Origin: an uncultured Fimbriimonadales bacterium
GTDB taxonomy: Bacteria > Armatimonadota > Fimbriimonadia > Fimbriimonadales > GBS-DC
Reading direction: 5' to 3'
DNA: 41,914 nt
NCBI GenBank assembly: GCA_937992175.1
Contig: CALKLF010000053.1
Span: 1-41,914, forward strand
A model generated the notes under the pieces. It had not been told where the DNA came from and searched no databases. It worked only from the letters and a program-made list of their open reading frames with translations. Below are positions 15,235-23,388 of the stretch, piece by piece. The position numbers and the translations under genes are program-made. Positions within the stretch are counted from its first letter, which is position 1. Each line of letters starts with the position of its first letter.

Positions 15235-18036
15235 ATGGAAACCCGTCAGAAATTCGCGACAGGCGTGATTGTGGTCGTCCTGTTCGTGATGCTGTTTGGG
15301 GGCGTTCTGGTTAACCTGTATACTGACTACCTGTGGTTTGTGCATGATGTGAACTACCCCCAGATTTTCGGGCGCATCCTCGCGTTGCGCTGGATACTGT
15401 TTCTGCTGGCGGCGGTCGGCTTTTTCGTCTTCGCACTGGCGAATTTGATGATTGCGAACCGCATCGCGGGCGCGACGGATGAGCCTGATCTGGCGATACG
15501 CGGAGGACGCATCGTGCGCATCACGCGTGCGGTGCGACGGGGCACTTACTACCTGCTGATTCTGGGCGCGCTGGCGTTCTCGGTGTTCGTGGGGCTGAGC
15601 GCGAGCGCGTACTGGCATGACCTGATGCTGTTCCAGAACGCGCAATCAGTTGGCGTGAACGACCCGCTGTTCGGGATGGATGTCGGCTTCTATATGTTCC
15701 GTCTGCCGTTCCTGTCGTTTTTGTCGGGGCTGCTGGTGTTCGCCACGCTGATTGCGCTGGTGGGGATTGGCGCGTTTTACTATTTCAATCGCGCGCTGGG
15801 CTGGCTGGGCGGGATGCCCACTTTCCTGCCCTCTGTGAAGCCCCACATGCTGATTCTGGCGGTGCTGTTCCTGCTCTCGTTCGCATGGTATCTGTGGCTC
15901 GCACGCTACGATTTAGTGTTCTCGGAGCATGACCAGTTTTTCGGGGCGGGCTACACCGACATCCACGCGCGTTTGCCAGTTCTGACGATTACGGTGTTCG
16001 GTTTGCTGATTGCGGCAGTGCTGTGTCTGGTGAGTCTGCGCAGGGGGGCGGGGCTGCTGCTGCCGATTGGCGGTTTCGCGACGGTGCTGCTGTTCTGGGT
16101 CGCCGCCTCGTTGATTTACCCGCCGCTGGTACAGCGGTTCGTGGTCATCCCCAATCAGCTGGAACGCGAGAGCCAGTATATCGAGCGCCACTTAGAGTTC
16201 ACCCGCCGTGCCTATAACCTTGACAAGATTCAGGTGCGCGTGATGGATGTGCGGGATGACCTGACCGCCGCCGACCTGCAGGGCGCGCAGGGCACGCTGG
16301 AGAACCTGCGCCTGTGGGATTTTCGCCCGCTGCGCCAGGTGTATAATGGGCTACAGGCGCTCAAACCCTACTATGCGTTCGTGGACATCGATGTCGACCG
16401 CTATGAGGTGAACGGCGGGCTACGGCAAGTGCTGCTCTCCGTGCGCGAGCTAAATCTGGAGGGGTTGCCTGCGCCTGCGCAGCGCTGGCAGAACCTGCAC
16501 CTGCTCTACACGCACGGCTACGGGCTGGTAATAAACCCTGTGAACGAAACCACAGGCGAAGGGCAGCCTGTGTTCTGGATTCGCAACCTGCCGCCGCAAA
16601 TCGCCGAGCCGGTTCAGGAACCCCTCAAACTCACCAACCCCGCCATCTACTTCGGCGAGAACCTCGACCGCTATGCCATCGTACGCTCGAATCTCAAGGA
16701 GCTGGACTATCCCAAGCTCACGGGCGCAGGCGACGCTGAGGAAAATGTCTACACCACCTACAGCGGTGACGGGGGCGTGCCGATTGGCGGACTGCTCACG
16801 CGCCTGATGTTCGCAATTCGACTCTCCGACCAGAACATCGTGCTGACGGGCGATTTGAACCCTGAATCGCGCCTGCTGTTCCGCCGCAACATCCGCGAGC
16901 GCGTGCAGGCGATGCTCCCCTTCATCCGCTGGGACGACGACGCCTACCCCGTGATACACAACGGCGAGATTGTGTGGATTTACGACGGCTACACCTTCAG
17001 CCGCAACTACCCCTACAGCCGTCCCTTCTTCTCGCGCGACCGAGTCGTGCGCCAGTTCAACTACCTGCGCAACTCGGTCAAAGCCACCATCCATGCCTAC
17101 ACGGGCGAGGTGAACTTCTATATCGCCGACGATAGCGACCGGCTCATTCGCGCATACGCACAGGCGTACCCGAATGTGTTCAAACCGCTGAGCGAAATGC
17201 CCGAAAACTTGCGCAAGCACATCCGCTATCCCATCGACCTGTTCGAGGTGCAGGCGCAGCTGCTGGAGCTATATCACACGACGGACGCCCGCATCTTCTT
17301 CAACAAGGAGGATGTGTGGGCGATTGCCCGCGAGATTCTGCAGAACAACGAGACCGTGCCGATGACGCCGTACTATGTGATTATGCAGCCGCCGGGCGAG
17401 CAGCAGCCGCGCTATATGCTGACCCTGCCCTTCACCCCACAACAGCGCAAGAACCTCGTGGCGTGGCTCGCGGCGCATTGCGACCCCGACCGCTATGGTG
17501 AACTCGTGCTGTACCGCTTCCCGAAGCAGAAGACCGTGTATGGCTCCGAGCAGATTGAGGCACGGATTAACCAGAACCCCGAAATCACGCAGCAGCTGAA
17601 CCTGTGGAACCAGCAGGGGTCGCAGGTGTTTCGGGGCAACCTGCTGATTATCCCGCTGGGGCAGGCGATGCTCTATTTCAAGCCGATTTACCTGCAGGCA
17701 CGCACGGAGGGGGCGATTCCCGAACTCAAAAAAGTGGTGCTTGCCAGCGGCGAGCGCGTGGTGATGACCGACACGGTGGAGGAGGGCCTGCAACTGTTGC
17801 TGACGCGCCGTGTGGGACGCACGCCGCCGCGCGTCGCGCAGAACGGCGCAACGCCACCCACGCCGTTGCCCCCCGCAACAAGCGAGCAACCTGTAGACCT
17901 GCGCGCACTCGCCCGCGAGGCGAACCGTGTCTATCGCGAGGCGCAAAACGCGCTGCGTAACGGCGACTGGGCCACCTACGGCGAGTGGATGAAGCAGCTC
18001 GAGAACCTGCTACGGCGGATGCAAGGCGAGCGATAA
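15235..18036 (+). CDS. UPF0182 family (COG1615) integral membrane protein
   Basis: This 933-residue protein belongs to the large UPF0182 family of unknown function. About seven transmembrane helices fill the first 300 residues (for example FATGVIVVVLFVMLFGGVLV and YYLLILGALAFSVFVGLSA), with the family landmarks TDYLWF, NDPLFGMDVGFYMFRLPF and NQLERESQYIERHLEFTRRA. The long extracytoplasmic part includes a YTTYSGDGGVPIGG loop and RDRVVRQFNYLRNSVKA. The C-terminus ends in a Pro/Ala-rich linker and a helix. Start ATG 15235 is chosen over the open frame from 15109, which would overlap mqnC. Its 3' end faces uvrA across a perfect palindrome. Confidence 0.88.
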   Translation: METRQKFATGVIVVVLFVMLFGGVLVNLYTDYLWFVHDVNYPQIFGRILALRWILFLLAAVGFFVFALANLMIANRIAGATDEPDLAIRGGRIVRITRAVRRGTYYLLILGALAFSVFVGLSASAYWHDLMLFQNAQSVGVNDPLFGMDVGFYMFRLPFLSFLSGLLVFATLIALVGIGAFYYFNRALGWLGGMPTFLPSVKPHMLILAVLFLLSFAWYLWLARYDLVFSEHDQFFGAGYTDIHARLPVLTITVFGLLIAAVLCLVSLRRGAGLLLPIGGFATVLLFWVAASLIYPPLVQRFVVIPNQLERESQYIERHLEFTRRAYNLDKIQVRVMDVRDDLTAADLQGAQGTLENLRLWDFRPLRQVYNGLQALKPYYAFVDIDVDRYEVNGGLRQVLLSVRELNLEGLPAPAQRWQNLHLLYTHGYGLVINPVNETTGEGQPVFWIRNLPPQIAEPVQEPLKLTNPAIYFGENLDRYAIVRSNLKELDYPKLTGAGDAEENVYTTYSGDGGVPIGGLLTRLMFAIRLSDQNIVLTGDLNPESRLLFRRNIRERVQAMLPFIRWDDDAYPVIHNGEIVWIYDGYTFSRNYPYSRPFFSRDRVVRQFNYLRNSVKATIHAYTGEVNFYIADDSDRLIRAYAQAYPNVFKPLSEMPENLRKHIRYPIDLFEVQAQLLELYHTTDARIFFNKEDVWAIAREILQNNETVPMTPYYVIMQPPGEQQPRYMLTLPFTPQQRKNLVAWLAAHCDPDRYGELVLYRFPKQKTVYGSEQIEARINQNPEITQQLNLWNQQGSQVFRGNLLIIPLGQAMLYFKPIYLQARTEGAIPELKKVVLASGERVVMTDTVEEGLQLLLTRRVGRTPPRVAQNGATPPTPLPPATSEQPVDLRALAREANRVYREAQNALRNGDWATYGEWMKQLENLLRRMQGER

Positions 18037-18066
18037 TAATACGAACTGGGAGAGCAGATGTCGCAG

Positions 18067-18129
18067 TTCCGCTCTCACCCCCAGCCCCTCTCCCGCGGCG
18101 CGGGAGAGGGGCTGGGGGTGAGAGCGGAA
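18067..18129. terminator. 63-bp perfect palindrome between convergent genes
   Basis: Two perfect 30-bp arms (TTCCGCTCTCACCCCCAGCC at the outer end) enclose a 3-nt GGC loop. It sits between the 3' ends of the UPF0182 gene and uvrA and can form the same hairpin in either transcript. It lacks T-tracts, so termination is an inference; the core is the window's common CCCCTCTCCC repeat. Confidence 0.6.
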
Positions 18130-18185
18130 AACAGCAGGCACGCCCCACAGTGAAGGTTTTACGGCACTTGAAACCTCAGTCGGTA

Positions 18186-20342
18186 CTACTTCACCATCGC
18201 CCGCAAAAATTGCCCTGTGTAGCTTGCATCGCAGGCGGCGACTTCCTCTGGCGTTCCCTCCGCCACAATCAGCCCCCCCGCATCGCCCCCTTCCGGTCCC
18301 AAATCGATAATCCAGTCCGCTGTCTTGATTACATCGAGGTTATGCTCTATCACAATCACCGTGTTGCCCACGTCCACGAGGCGGTGCAGCACGCTGAGCA
18401 GCTTGCGCACATCCTCGAAGTGCAGTCCCGTGGTGGGTTCGTCCAGAATATAGACCGTGTTGCCTGTGGCGCGTTTGCTGAGTTCGGTGGCGAGTTTGAC
18501 GCGCTGCGCCTCGCCACCGGAGAGCGTCGGCGCGGGCTGCCCTAGCCGAATGTAGTCCAGCCCCACATCGTAGAGCGTCTGCAGCTTGCGGGCAATCGCA
18601 GGGAACGGCGCGAAGAACGCCAGCGCTTCCTCCACGGTCATATTCAAGACATCGGCAATCGTCTTGTCCTTGAACTTCACTTCGAGCGTCTCGCGGTTGT
18701 AGCGTTGCCCCTTACACACTTCGCAGGGCACATACACATCGGGCAGGAACTGCATTTCGATCTTTATCATGCCGTCGCCGCGGCAGGCTTCGCAGCGTCC
18801 GCCCTTCACATTGAAGCTGAACCTGCCGGGCTGGTAGCCGCGCGCGCGGGCTTCGGGCGTGCCAGCGAACAGCTCGCGAATCGGGTCAAACACGCCCGTA
18901 TAGGTGGCGGGGTTGCTGCGGGGGGTGCGCCCAATCGGCGACTGGTCGATATCAATCACCTTATCCACAAACTGCAGTCCGTTGATATGGTCATGCTCGC
19001 CCCAGATGCGTCGCGTGCCGTACACATGGTACATCAGGCGAGGAAACAGCGTCTCCTGAATCAGGGTGCTTTTGCCCGATCCTGACACGCCCGTGATGCA
19101 CACGAACAGCCCCAGCGGGATGCGCACGGTAAGGTTCTTGAGGTTGTTGGCGCGCGCGCCGTAAAGAACCAGCCAGCGTTCGGGGTGCGGTGGACGGCGG
19201 ATTGCTGGCACTTCGATGCGCCGCTCGCCCGACAGGTACTGCCCCGTGAGGCTGTCGGGGCAGTTCATCACATCCTGCACCGAACCTGCCACGACCACCT
19301 CGCCGCCGTGCTCGCCTGCGCCAGGTCCCAGATCAATCACATAATCGGCGGCGCGGATGGTCTCCTCGTCGTGTTCGACCACCAGCACGGTGTTGCCCAG
19401 GTCGCGCAGGCGTTGCAGCGTGTGAATCAGTTTCTGGTTATCGCGCTGGTGCAGCCCGATGCTAGGTTCGTCCAGCACATACAGCACGCCCATCAGCCCG
19501 GAGCCGATTTGGGTGGCGAGGCGGATGCGTTGCGCCTCGCCGCCGGAGAGCGTCGTCGCCGCGCGGTCTAAGGTCAGGTAGCCCAGCCCGACATCGAGCA
19601 GGAAGTTCAGGCGCGTGCGCACCTCTTTGAGGATACGCTCGGCGATGGTGCGCTCGCGCGGCGTCAGTTGCGCTTCTAAATCGGCGAACCAGCGCGCCGC
19701 CTCCTCGATGCTCATCGCCGTCACTTCGGCGATATTCTTACCCCCGACCGTCACGGCGAGGCTCTCAGGCTTGAGTCGCTTGCCCTGACAAACGGGGCAC
19801 GGGCGCGTCGCCATAAACTGCTCCAGCTCCTGCTTGATGTATTCGCTTTCGGTCTCCTCGTACCGCCGCTTGAGAATATTAATCACGCCCTCGAACTCGG
19901 TGTCGATGTAGCGCGTGCGTCCCCAGCGGTTGCGGAACTCGACGGTCACATTACCCTTCGTACCGTACATCAGGGCGTGGAACTGTTCGGGCGAGAGGTT
20001 TTGCAGGGGCGTGTCGATGGTGAAGCCGAGCCGTTTGGCGACGCCTTCAAACATCGCCAGTCGCCAGTCGGTTAGTTCGCCGTCGCGTTTCACAAACGGG
20101 CGCAGCGCGCCCTGCCGAATCGAAAGGCTGCGGTCAGGCGCAATCAGCTCGGCGTCGAACTCGGTTTTCGTGCCCAGCCCGGTGCATTCGGGGCATGCGC
20201 CGTAGGGGCTATTGAACGAGAAGTTGCGTGGCTCCAGCTCGCCCAAACTGACGCCGCAATCGGGGCAGGCAAAATGCTCGGAAAAGTGCAACTCGGTATC
20301 GGGCGCGACAGGCTCTCCTGCAACGAGCAGCGGTTGAGGCAT
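18186..20342 (-). CDS. uvrA: Excinuclease ABC subunit A, lacking the N-terminal quarter
   Basis: UvrA scans DNA for damage and loads UvrB in nucleotide excision repair. This copy has 718 residues against about 940 normally. Present are the zinc-binding CPDCG...CPECTGLG and CPVCQGKRL, signature 1 ([19 protein letters not shown]), Walker B1 ([16 protein letters not shown]), Walker A2 ([10 protein letters not shown]), the CEACRGDG...CEVCKG zinc module, signature 2 and Walker B2 ([16 protein letters not shown]). Absent are Walker A1 and nearly all of the UvrB-binding domain; similarity begins at LLVAGEPV, directly after the ATG. GGTATAAT ends 6 nt before that ATG, so the shortened frame has its own leaderless promoter. 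The frame is open further upstream (to 20612), but that translation is not UvrA-like. Possible explanations are a rearrangement with a full copy elsewhere, a split gene, or a functional truncated form. Confidence 0.85.
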   Translation of the reverse strand: MPQPLLVAGEPVAPDTELHFSEHFACPDCGVSLGELEPRNFSFNSPYGACPECTGLGTKTEFDAELIAPDRSLSIRQGALRPFVKRDGELTDWRLAMFEGVAKRLGFTIDTPLQNLSPEQFHALMYGTKGNVTVEFRNRWGRTRYIDTEFEGVINILKRRYEETESEYIKQELEQFMATRPCPVCQGKRLKPESLAVTVGGKNIAEVTAMSIEEAARWFADLEAQLTPRERTIAERILKEVRTRLNFLLDVGLGYLTLDRAATTLSGGEAQRIRLATQIGSGLMGVLYVLDEPSIGLHQRDNQKLIHTLQRLRDLGNTVLVVEHDEETIRAADYVIDLGPGAGEHGGEVVVAGSVQDVMNCPDSLTGQYLSGERRIEVPAIRRPPHPERWLVLYGARANNLKNLTVRIPLGLFVCITGVSGSGKSTLIQETLFPRLMYHVYGTRRIWGEHDHINGLQFVDKVIDIDQSPIGRTPRSNPATYTGVFDPIRELFAGTPEARARGYQPGRFSFNVKGGRCEACRGDGMIKIEMQFLPDVYVPCEVCKGQRYNRETLEVKFKDKTIADVLNMTVEEALAFFAPFPAIARKLQTLYDVGLDYIRLGQPAPTLSGGEAQRVKLATELSKRATGNTVYILDEPTTGLHFEDVRKLLSVLHRLVDVGNTVIVIEHNLDVIKTADWIIDLGPEGGDAGGLIVAEGTPEEVAACDASYTGQFLRAMVK

Positions 20343-20348
20343 AACAAG

Positions 20349-20369
20349 ATTATACCCATCGGGTATAAT
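20349..20369. promoter_or_regulatory. Palindromic divergent -10 boxes (ATTATACCC-ATC-GGGTATAAT)
   Basis: A perfect 21-bp palindrome places GGTATAAT on both strands. The minus copy serves the truncated uvrA; the plus copy would start a transcript near 20376 leading to the ABC permease gene. Confidence 0.6.
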
Positions 20370-20375
20370 CCTGTA

Positions 20376-20565
20376 TCCTGCCGTGTGCGTGACGCCCGAG
20401 GTGGATCGAACCGTCGCCAATCTTGGCAGGGAGCGACGGCTTGACTGAGTGGCAGCGTCGTGACCGCGACGAATCGCGAAGCGAGCCGAACCTCCCAAAA
20501 AGGAACCTGGGGTTCGCGACCCCAACGGCGCACGGCACGGCGGGGAAATAAACAGGTTTTCCTGC
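20376..20565 (+). ncRNA. Candidate structured leader RNA upstream of the ABC permease
   Basis: No gene on the plus strand explains this 210-bp stretch. It can fold as a multi-branched RNA: an outer imperfect helix pairs about 20378-20396 with 20526-20543 (GCCGTG...CACGGC), an inner helix pairs GAGGT (20398) with ACCTC (20490), and it encloses the hairpin CCGTCGC...GCGACGG (20411-20439), itself containing GCCAATCTTGGC, and a second stem CGTCG...CGACG. Then follow TGGGG-TTCGCGA-CCCCA and CAGG-TTTT-CCTG. It matches no riboswitch class I can recall. It could be a cis-regulatory leader or an independent small RNA. Confidence 0.35.
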
Positions 20566-20587
20566 CTCCGCAGCGAATTCTTCCTGT

Positions 20588-21472
20588 GTGAGTCGGGAGC
20601 TGCAGCGCACACTCTACGGGCATCTGTTCATCCTGCCGTGGCTGGCGGGGTTTCTGCTGTTCACGCTTTATCCCATCCTCGCCACACTCTATTTCAGTTT
20701 CACGGACTATAATGTGCTGGGCGCGCCGCGCTGGGTGGGCTTGCAGAACTATCAGAGCCTGCTCGCCGACCGCGACTATTTCTGGAAATCCGTCGGTAAC
20801 ACGCTGTTTATCATGATTGAAGTGCCCCTGAGCATCGTGTTGGGGATTGGACTGGCGTTGCTGTTGAACCTCTCGTTGCGGGGTCAGGCCGCGTATCGGG
20901 CGCTGTTTTATCTGCCGTCCGTTGTGCCTGCAGTGGCGACGGCGTTTTTGTGGGTGTGGGTGCTAAACCCGCAGAACGGATTGGCTGCGCCCGTGAACGC
21001 AGGGCTGAGTCGGCTCGGACTGGTGTCTATCAACTGGTTCACCGACCCTGCGACGGCAAAGTGGGGCTTTATCGTGATGGACTTATGGGCGATTGGGGGC
21101 GTGATGGTGATTTATCTGGCGGCGTTGCAGGGCGTGCCGACCCACCTGTACGAGGCGGCGCGCATCGACGGCGCGCGCGGCTGGCAACTAATCCGGCATG
21201 TCACCCTCCCGCAAATCGCGCCCGTGATTCAATATATGCTGATTATCGGGGTCATCGGCGCATTTCAGTATTTCACCCAGACCTATGTCGCCACGCGCGG
21301 GGGACCCGAAAACAGCACGATGTTCTACGCGCTCTACCTGTTTCAGAACGCCTTTGAGTTCTTCCGTTTCGGGCACGCCTGCGCGATGGCATGGCTGCTG
21401 TTTCTGATCACCCTGCTGGCGACTTATGGGATATGGAAAGTGTCGCTGAGTAGGGTGTTTCAGGATGGGTAG
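20588..21472 (+). CDS. Sugar-type ABC transporter permease (MalF/UgpA-like)
   Basis: The 294-residue protein is a complete inner-membrane subunit of a carbohydrate ABC importer: the start [20 protein letters not shown] and [10 protein letters not shown] are typical of MalF/UgpA-type permeases, six helices follow, and the EAA loop reads [20 protein letters not shown], the coupling site for the ATPase. The start is a GTG at 20588 without a good Shine-Dalgarno sequence. No substrate-binding protein, second permease or ATPase lies nearby: the downstream DNA is a broken hicAB. The gene is therefore an orphan whose partners must be elsewhere. The long structured leader suggests regulation at the RNA level. 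Confidence 0.85.
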   Translation: MSRELQRTLYGHLFILPWLAGFLLFTLYPILATLYFSFTDYNVLGAPRWVGLQNYQSLLADRDYFWKSVGNTLFIMIEVPLSIVLGIGLALLLNLSLRGQAAYRALFYLPSVVPAVATAFLWVWVLNPQNGLAAPVNAGLSRLGLVSINWFTDPATAKWGFIVMDLWAIGGVMVIYLAALQGVPTHLYEAARIDGARGWQLIRHVTLPQIAPVIQYMLIIGVIGAFQYFTQTYVATRGGPENSTMFYALYLFQNAFEFFRFGHACAMAWLLFLITLLATYGIWKVSLSRVFQDG

Positions 21473-21503
21473 AACCCGCAGAGACAGACCCTATATGGGG
21501 TCT

Positions 21504-21642
21504 CAATCTTGCATTAAGTCAAAAAGGTCATCGCGCGAGAGACCACACTGATTGAGAATGTCTCGCAAGGTGCCGCGCACGAGTTCCTGTGGAGAAGCAA
21601 GCGTATAAGTTCCTGCCCCGATAGCACAGGCAGTTTAGGCAT
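21504..21642 (-). pseudogene. hicA: HicA toxin remnant with internal deletion
   Basis: The N-terminus MPKLPVLSGQELIRLL and the C-terminus PQELVRGTLRDILNQCGLSR DDLFDLMQD are clearly HicA (family: SGxExIxxL and RGTLRxILxQAGLS). The central 35-40 residues, including the GSHxxx active-site histidine strand, are missing, and the two halves are out of frame. CAGGAACT occurs in both halves near the junction (21610-21640), a possible footprint of slippage or recombination. The start overlaps the restored hicB stop. Confidence 0.7.
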
Positions 21643-21870
21643 GCACAGCGACCTCCAGAGGGTAAAAAAACCACTTCCGCCGCGCTTTCGGGAACATCTT
21701 CACCGAAACTCTCTATGTAGAGTTCGACTGCTTCCTGTAAATTCGCGCGCGCCTCGTCCAGAGTGCGACCCTGCGTCGTCACATTCAGTTCCACGCAACG
21801 AGCGATATACCGGTCGCCTGCGCGTGATAAGAGCTGTATAACGCCGTGTCCGAGTTCTGCTGCGCCGCAT
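21636..21870 (-). pseudogene. hicB: HicB antitoxin, frameshifted twice
   Basis: MRRSRTRTRRYTALITR leads, after a shift at about 21820, into AGDRYIARCVELNVTTQGRT and LDEARANLQEAVELYIESFG, the partial RNase H-like fold of HicB with its VTQGxTxxEAxxNLxEAxxLY signature. Near the end a T7 run (A7 at 21664-21670 on the plus strand) is one base too long; removing one T restores the expected LEVAVHA ending. The gene has a GGTATACT box 6 nt before its ATG. Together with hicA it is a dead toxin-antitoxin module between the ABC permease and carA. Confidence 0.72.
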
Positions 21871-21876
21871 AGGACA

Positions 21877-21884
21877 AGTATACC
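21877..21884 (-). promoter_or_regulatory. Extended -10 box (GGTATACT) for hicB
   Basis: GGTATACT on the minus strand ends 6 nt before the hicB ATG, another leaderless arrangement, preserved although the gene is broken. Confidence 0.5.
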
Positions 21885-21911
21885 GAACAGAGCAACCTCC
21901 CCTGCTCGTCG

Positions 21912-23012
21912 CTATTCCATCATCGCCAGAAACTCATTGAAAAATGGGCGACTGTCCCACGGACCGGGCGCGGCTTCGGGGTGATACTGCATGGTAATCA
22001 CTTTCAGGTCGCGATGGCGCACGCCCTCCACCGTGTTGTCGTTCAAGTTGATATGCGTCAGCTCCAGCCCTGTGCCTTCTAAACTTTCTAAGTCTACCGC
22101 GTAGCCGTGATTTTGGGCGGTGATGTCCACACGCCCAGTAAGCAGATTCTTCACGGGGTGGTTGCCACCACGATGCCCGAACTTGAGCTTGTAGGTGTGC
22201 GCGCCTAACGCCAGACATACCAGCTGATTGCCCAGACAGATGCCCGCCACAGGAACCTTGCCCAGCATCTGCCGCACAGTGTCGATCACGGGCTGCAGAC
22301 GCGCGGGGTCGCCTGGTCCAGGCGAGAGCAGCACGCCTTCGGGCTGATGGGCGAGAATCTCTTCGGCGGGCGTCGTGGCGGGCAGGATAATGGAGCGCAC
22401 GCCCAGACTCGCCAGTCGGCGCGGGATGTTCCACTTCACCCCGCAATCCAGAATCACAACGCGCTTGCGATAGCCGTCGTCGGGCGCGTGCATCGGTTCC
22501 ATCCCGTCGCGCCCCCATTTGTAGGGCTGCGGGGTGGTCACGCGATACACGAAGTCCTCCTCATCGTAGCGCGGGGCGGTCTGCAGGCGGTGGAGCGCCT
22601 CTTCGGGCGTCTCGTCGGTGGTAATCGTCGCCATCATCACGCCGTGATAGCGTACACGCAGCGTGACGGCGCGAGTGTCCACGCCGCTGATTGCCACTAC
22701 GCCCCGCGCGGCTAAGTAGTCATGGATCGTCTGACGCGCACGCCAGTTCGAGGGGGTGTCGCACGCCTCACGCACCACAAAGCCCGCCGCCTGCGCCTGA
22801 CGCGACTCGTCGTCCTCGCTGTTCACGCCGTAGTTGCCAATCAGCGGGTAGGTCATCAGCACAATCTGACCTGCGTAGGACGGATCCGTCAGAATCTCCT
22901 GATAGCCCGTCATGCTGGTGGTGAACACCAGCTCGCCTGTCGCTCGACCTGTCGCGCCCAGCGACTCGCCCGCGAACACACTGCCGTCTTCCAGCACCAG
23001 ATACGCCTTCAT
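21912..23012 (-). CDS. carA: Carbamoyl-phosphate synthase small (glutaminase) subunit
   Basis: CarA hydrolyses glutamine and passes ammonia to CarB for carbamoyl phosphate, the precursor of arginine and pyrimidines. The 366 residues show the CarA-specific N-terminal domain (LVLEDGSVFAGESLGATG, TGYQEILTDPSYAGQIV) and a class I amidotransferase domain with LSPGPGDP, nucleophile Cys259 in GICLGNQL, and His344/Glu346 in QYHPEAAPGP. Start ATG 23012 lies 10 nt after GGTATACT (23023-23030); no Shine-Dalgarno sequence is seen, and a longer frame to 23096 is rejected. carB is not adjacent. The gene follows the dead hicAB without shared regulation. Confidence 0.96.
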   Translation of the reverse strand: MKAYLVLEDGSVFAGESLGATGRATGELVFTTSMTGYQEILTDPSYAGQIVLMTYPLIGNYGVNSEDDESRQAQAAGFVVREACDTPSNWRARQTIHDYLAARGVVAISGVDTRAVTLRVRYHGVMMATITTDETPEEALHRLQTAPRYDEEDFVYRVTTPQPYKWGRDGMEPMHAPDDGYRKRVVILDCGVKWNIPRRLASLGVRSIILPATTPAEEILAHQPEGVLLSPGPGDPARLQPVIDTVRQMLGKVPVAGICLGNQLVCLALGAHTYKLKFGHRGGNHPVKNLLTGRVDITAQNHGYAVDLESLEGTGLELTHINLNDNTVEGVRHRDLKVITMQYHPEAAPGPWDSRPFFNEFLAMME

Positions 23013-23022
23013 TCGGCGAGAG

Positions 23023-23030
23023 AGTATACC
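23023..23030 (-). promoter_or_regulatory. Extended -10 box (GGTATACT) for carA
   Basis: GGTATACT on the minus strand ends 10 nt before the carA ATG; the leader would be only a few bases long. Confidence 0.55.
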
Positions 23031-23136
23031 CCGCGAGGGCGTGGCAGCAAGGGGGCTGGGGGGTAAGGTTAGAAAAAGCGGAGGCTTGTGGGGCAAGATT
23101 GTACTCAGGTCGTGTTCCCTTATCAGCCAGTGAACT

Positions 23137-23222
23137 CCCTCCTTTAGGTTCCCTCTACTGCGTAGAGGGAACCATGCAGGGTTCGGTTCTCCTCGCGTAG
23201 CGGGGGGAACCTAAAGGAGGGG
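23137..23222. repeat. Double-hairpin repeat, second copy (CCTCCTTTAGGTTCCC ends)
   Basis: Same design as 5045-5130: inverted ends around two hairpins (CCCTCTACTGCGTAGAGGG and a CTCGCGTAGCGGGG-type stem). Confidence 0.65.
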
Positions 23223-23277
23223 GGCAGAACGACGCAGAAAGGGGACGATTAATATCACCCAAATTGCTACCTATGTC

Positions 23278-23356
23278 GAGATTCCTCGCCTTCGGCTCGG
23301 AATGACAGGTTCATTTTTGCAAAAACAGCTCTGTCATTCCGAGGGGAGCGAGGAAT
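23278..23356. repeat. REP-like inverted repeat (ATTCCTCGC type)
   Basis: GAGATTCCTCGCCTTCGGCT and the opposed TGTCATTCCGAGGGGAGCGA form a long imperfect hairpin, sister of 4917-4997. It is preceded by ACCCAAATTGCTACCTAT, which resembles the end of the 8629-8768 element. Confidence 0.65.
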
Positions 23357-23388
23357 GACATTTTGGCATATTTTCCCCCGTGCTGATA

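Noticed and set aside
16450-17220. Long minus-strand open frame (256 codons) inside the UPF0182 gene, and similar frames opposite fadN, uvrA and E1
   Set aside because: These are shadows caused by GC-rich codon use of well-recognised genes on the other strand; they lack starts with ribosome binding sites and recognisable motifs.
20508-20524. TGGGG-TTCGCGA-CCCCA as the T-arm of a tRNA gene
   Set aside because: The 7-nt loop lacks A58 of the TTCRA consensus, and no acceptor, D or anticodon arms fit around it.
20343-20612. N-terminal extension of uvrA from the open frame upstream of 20342
   Set aside because: The translated extension has no UvrA similarity, crosses a palindromic promoter and overlaps the divergent permease start.
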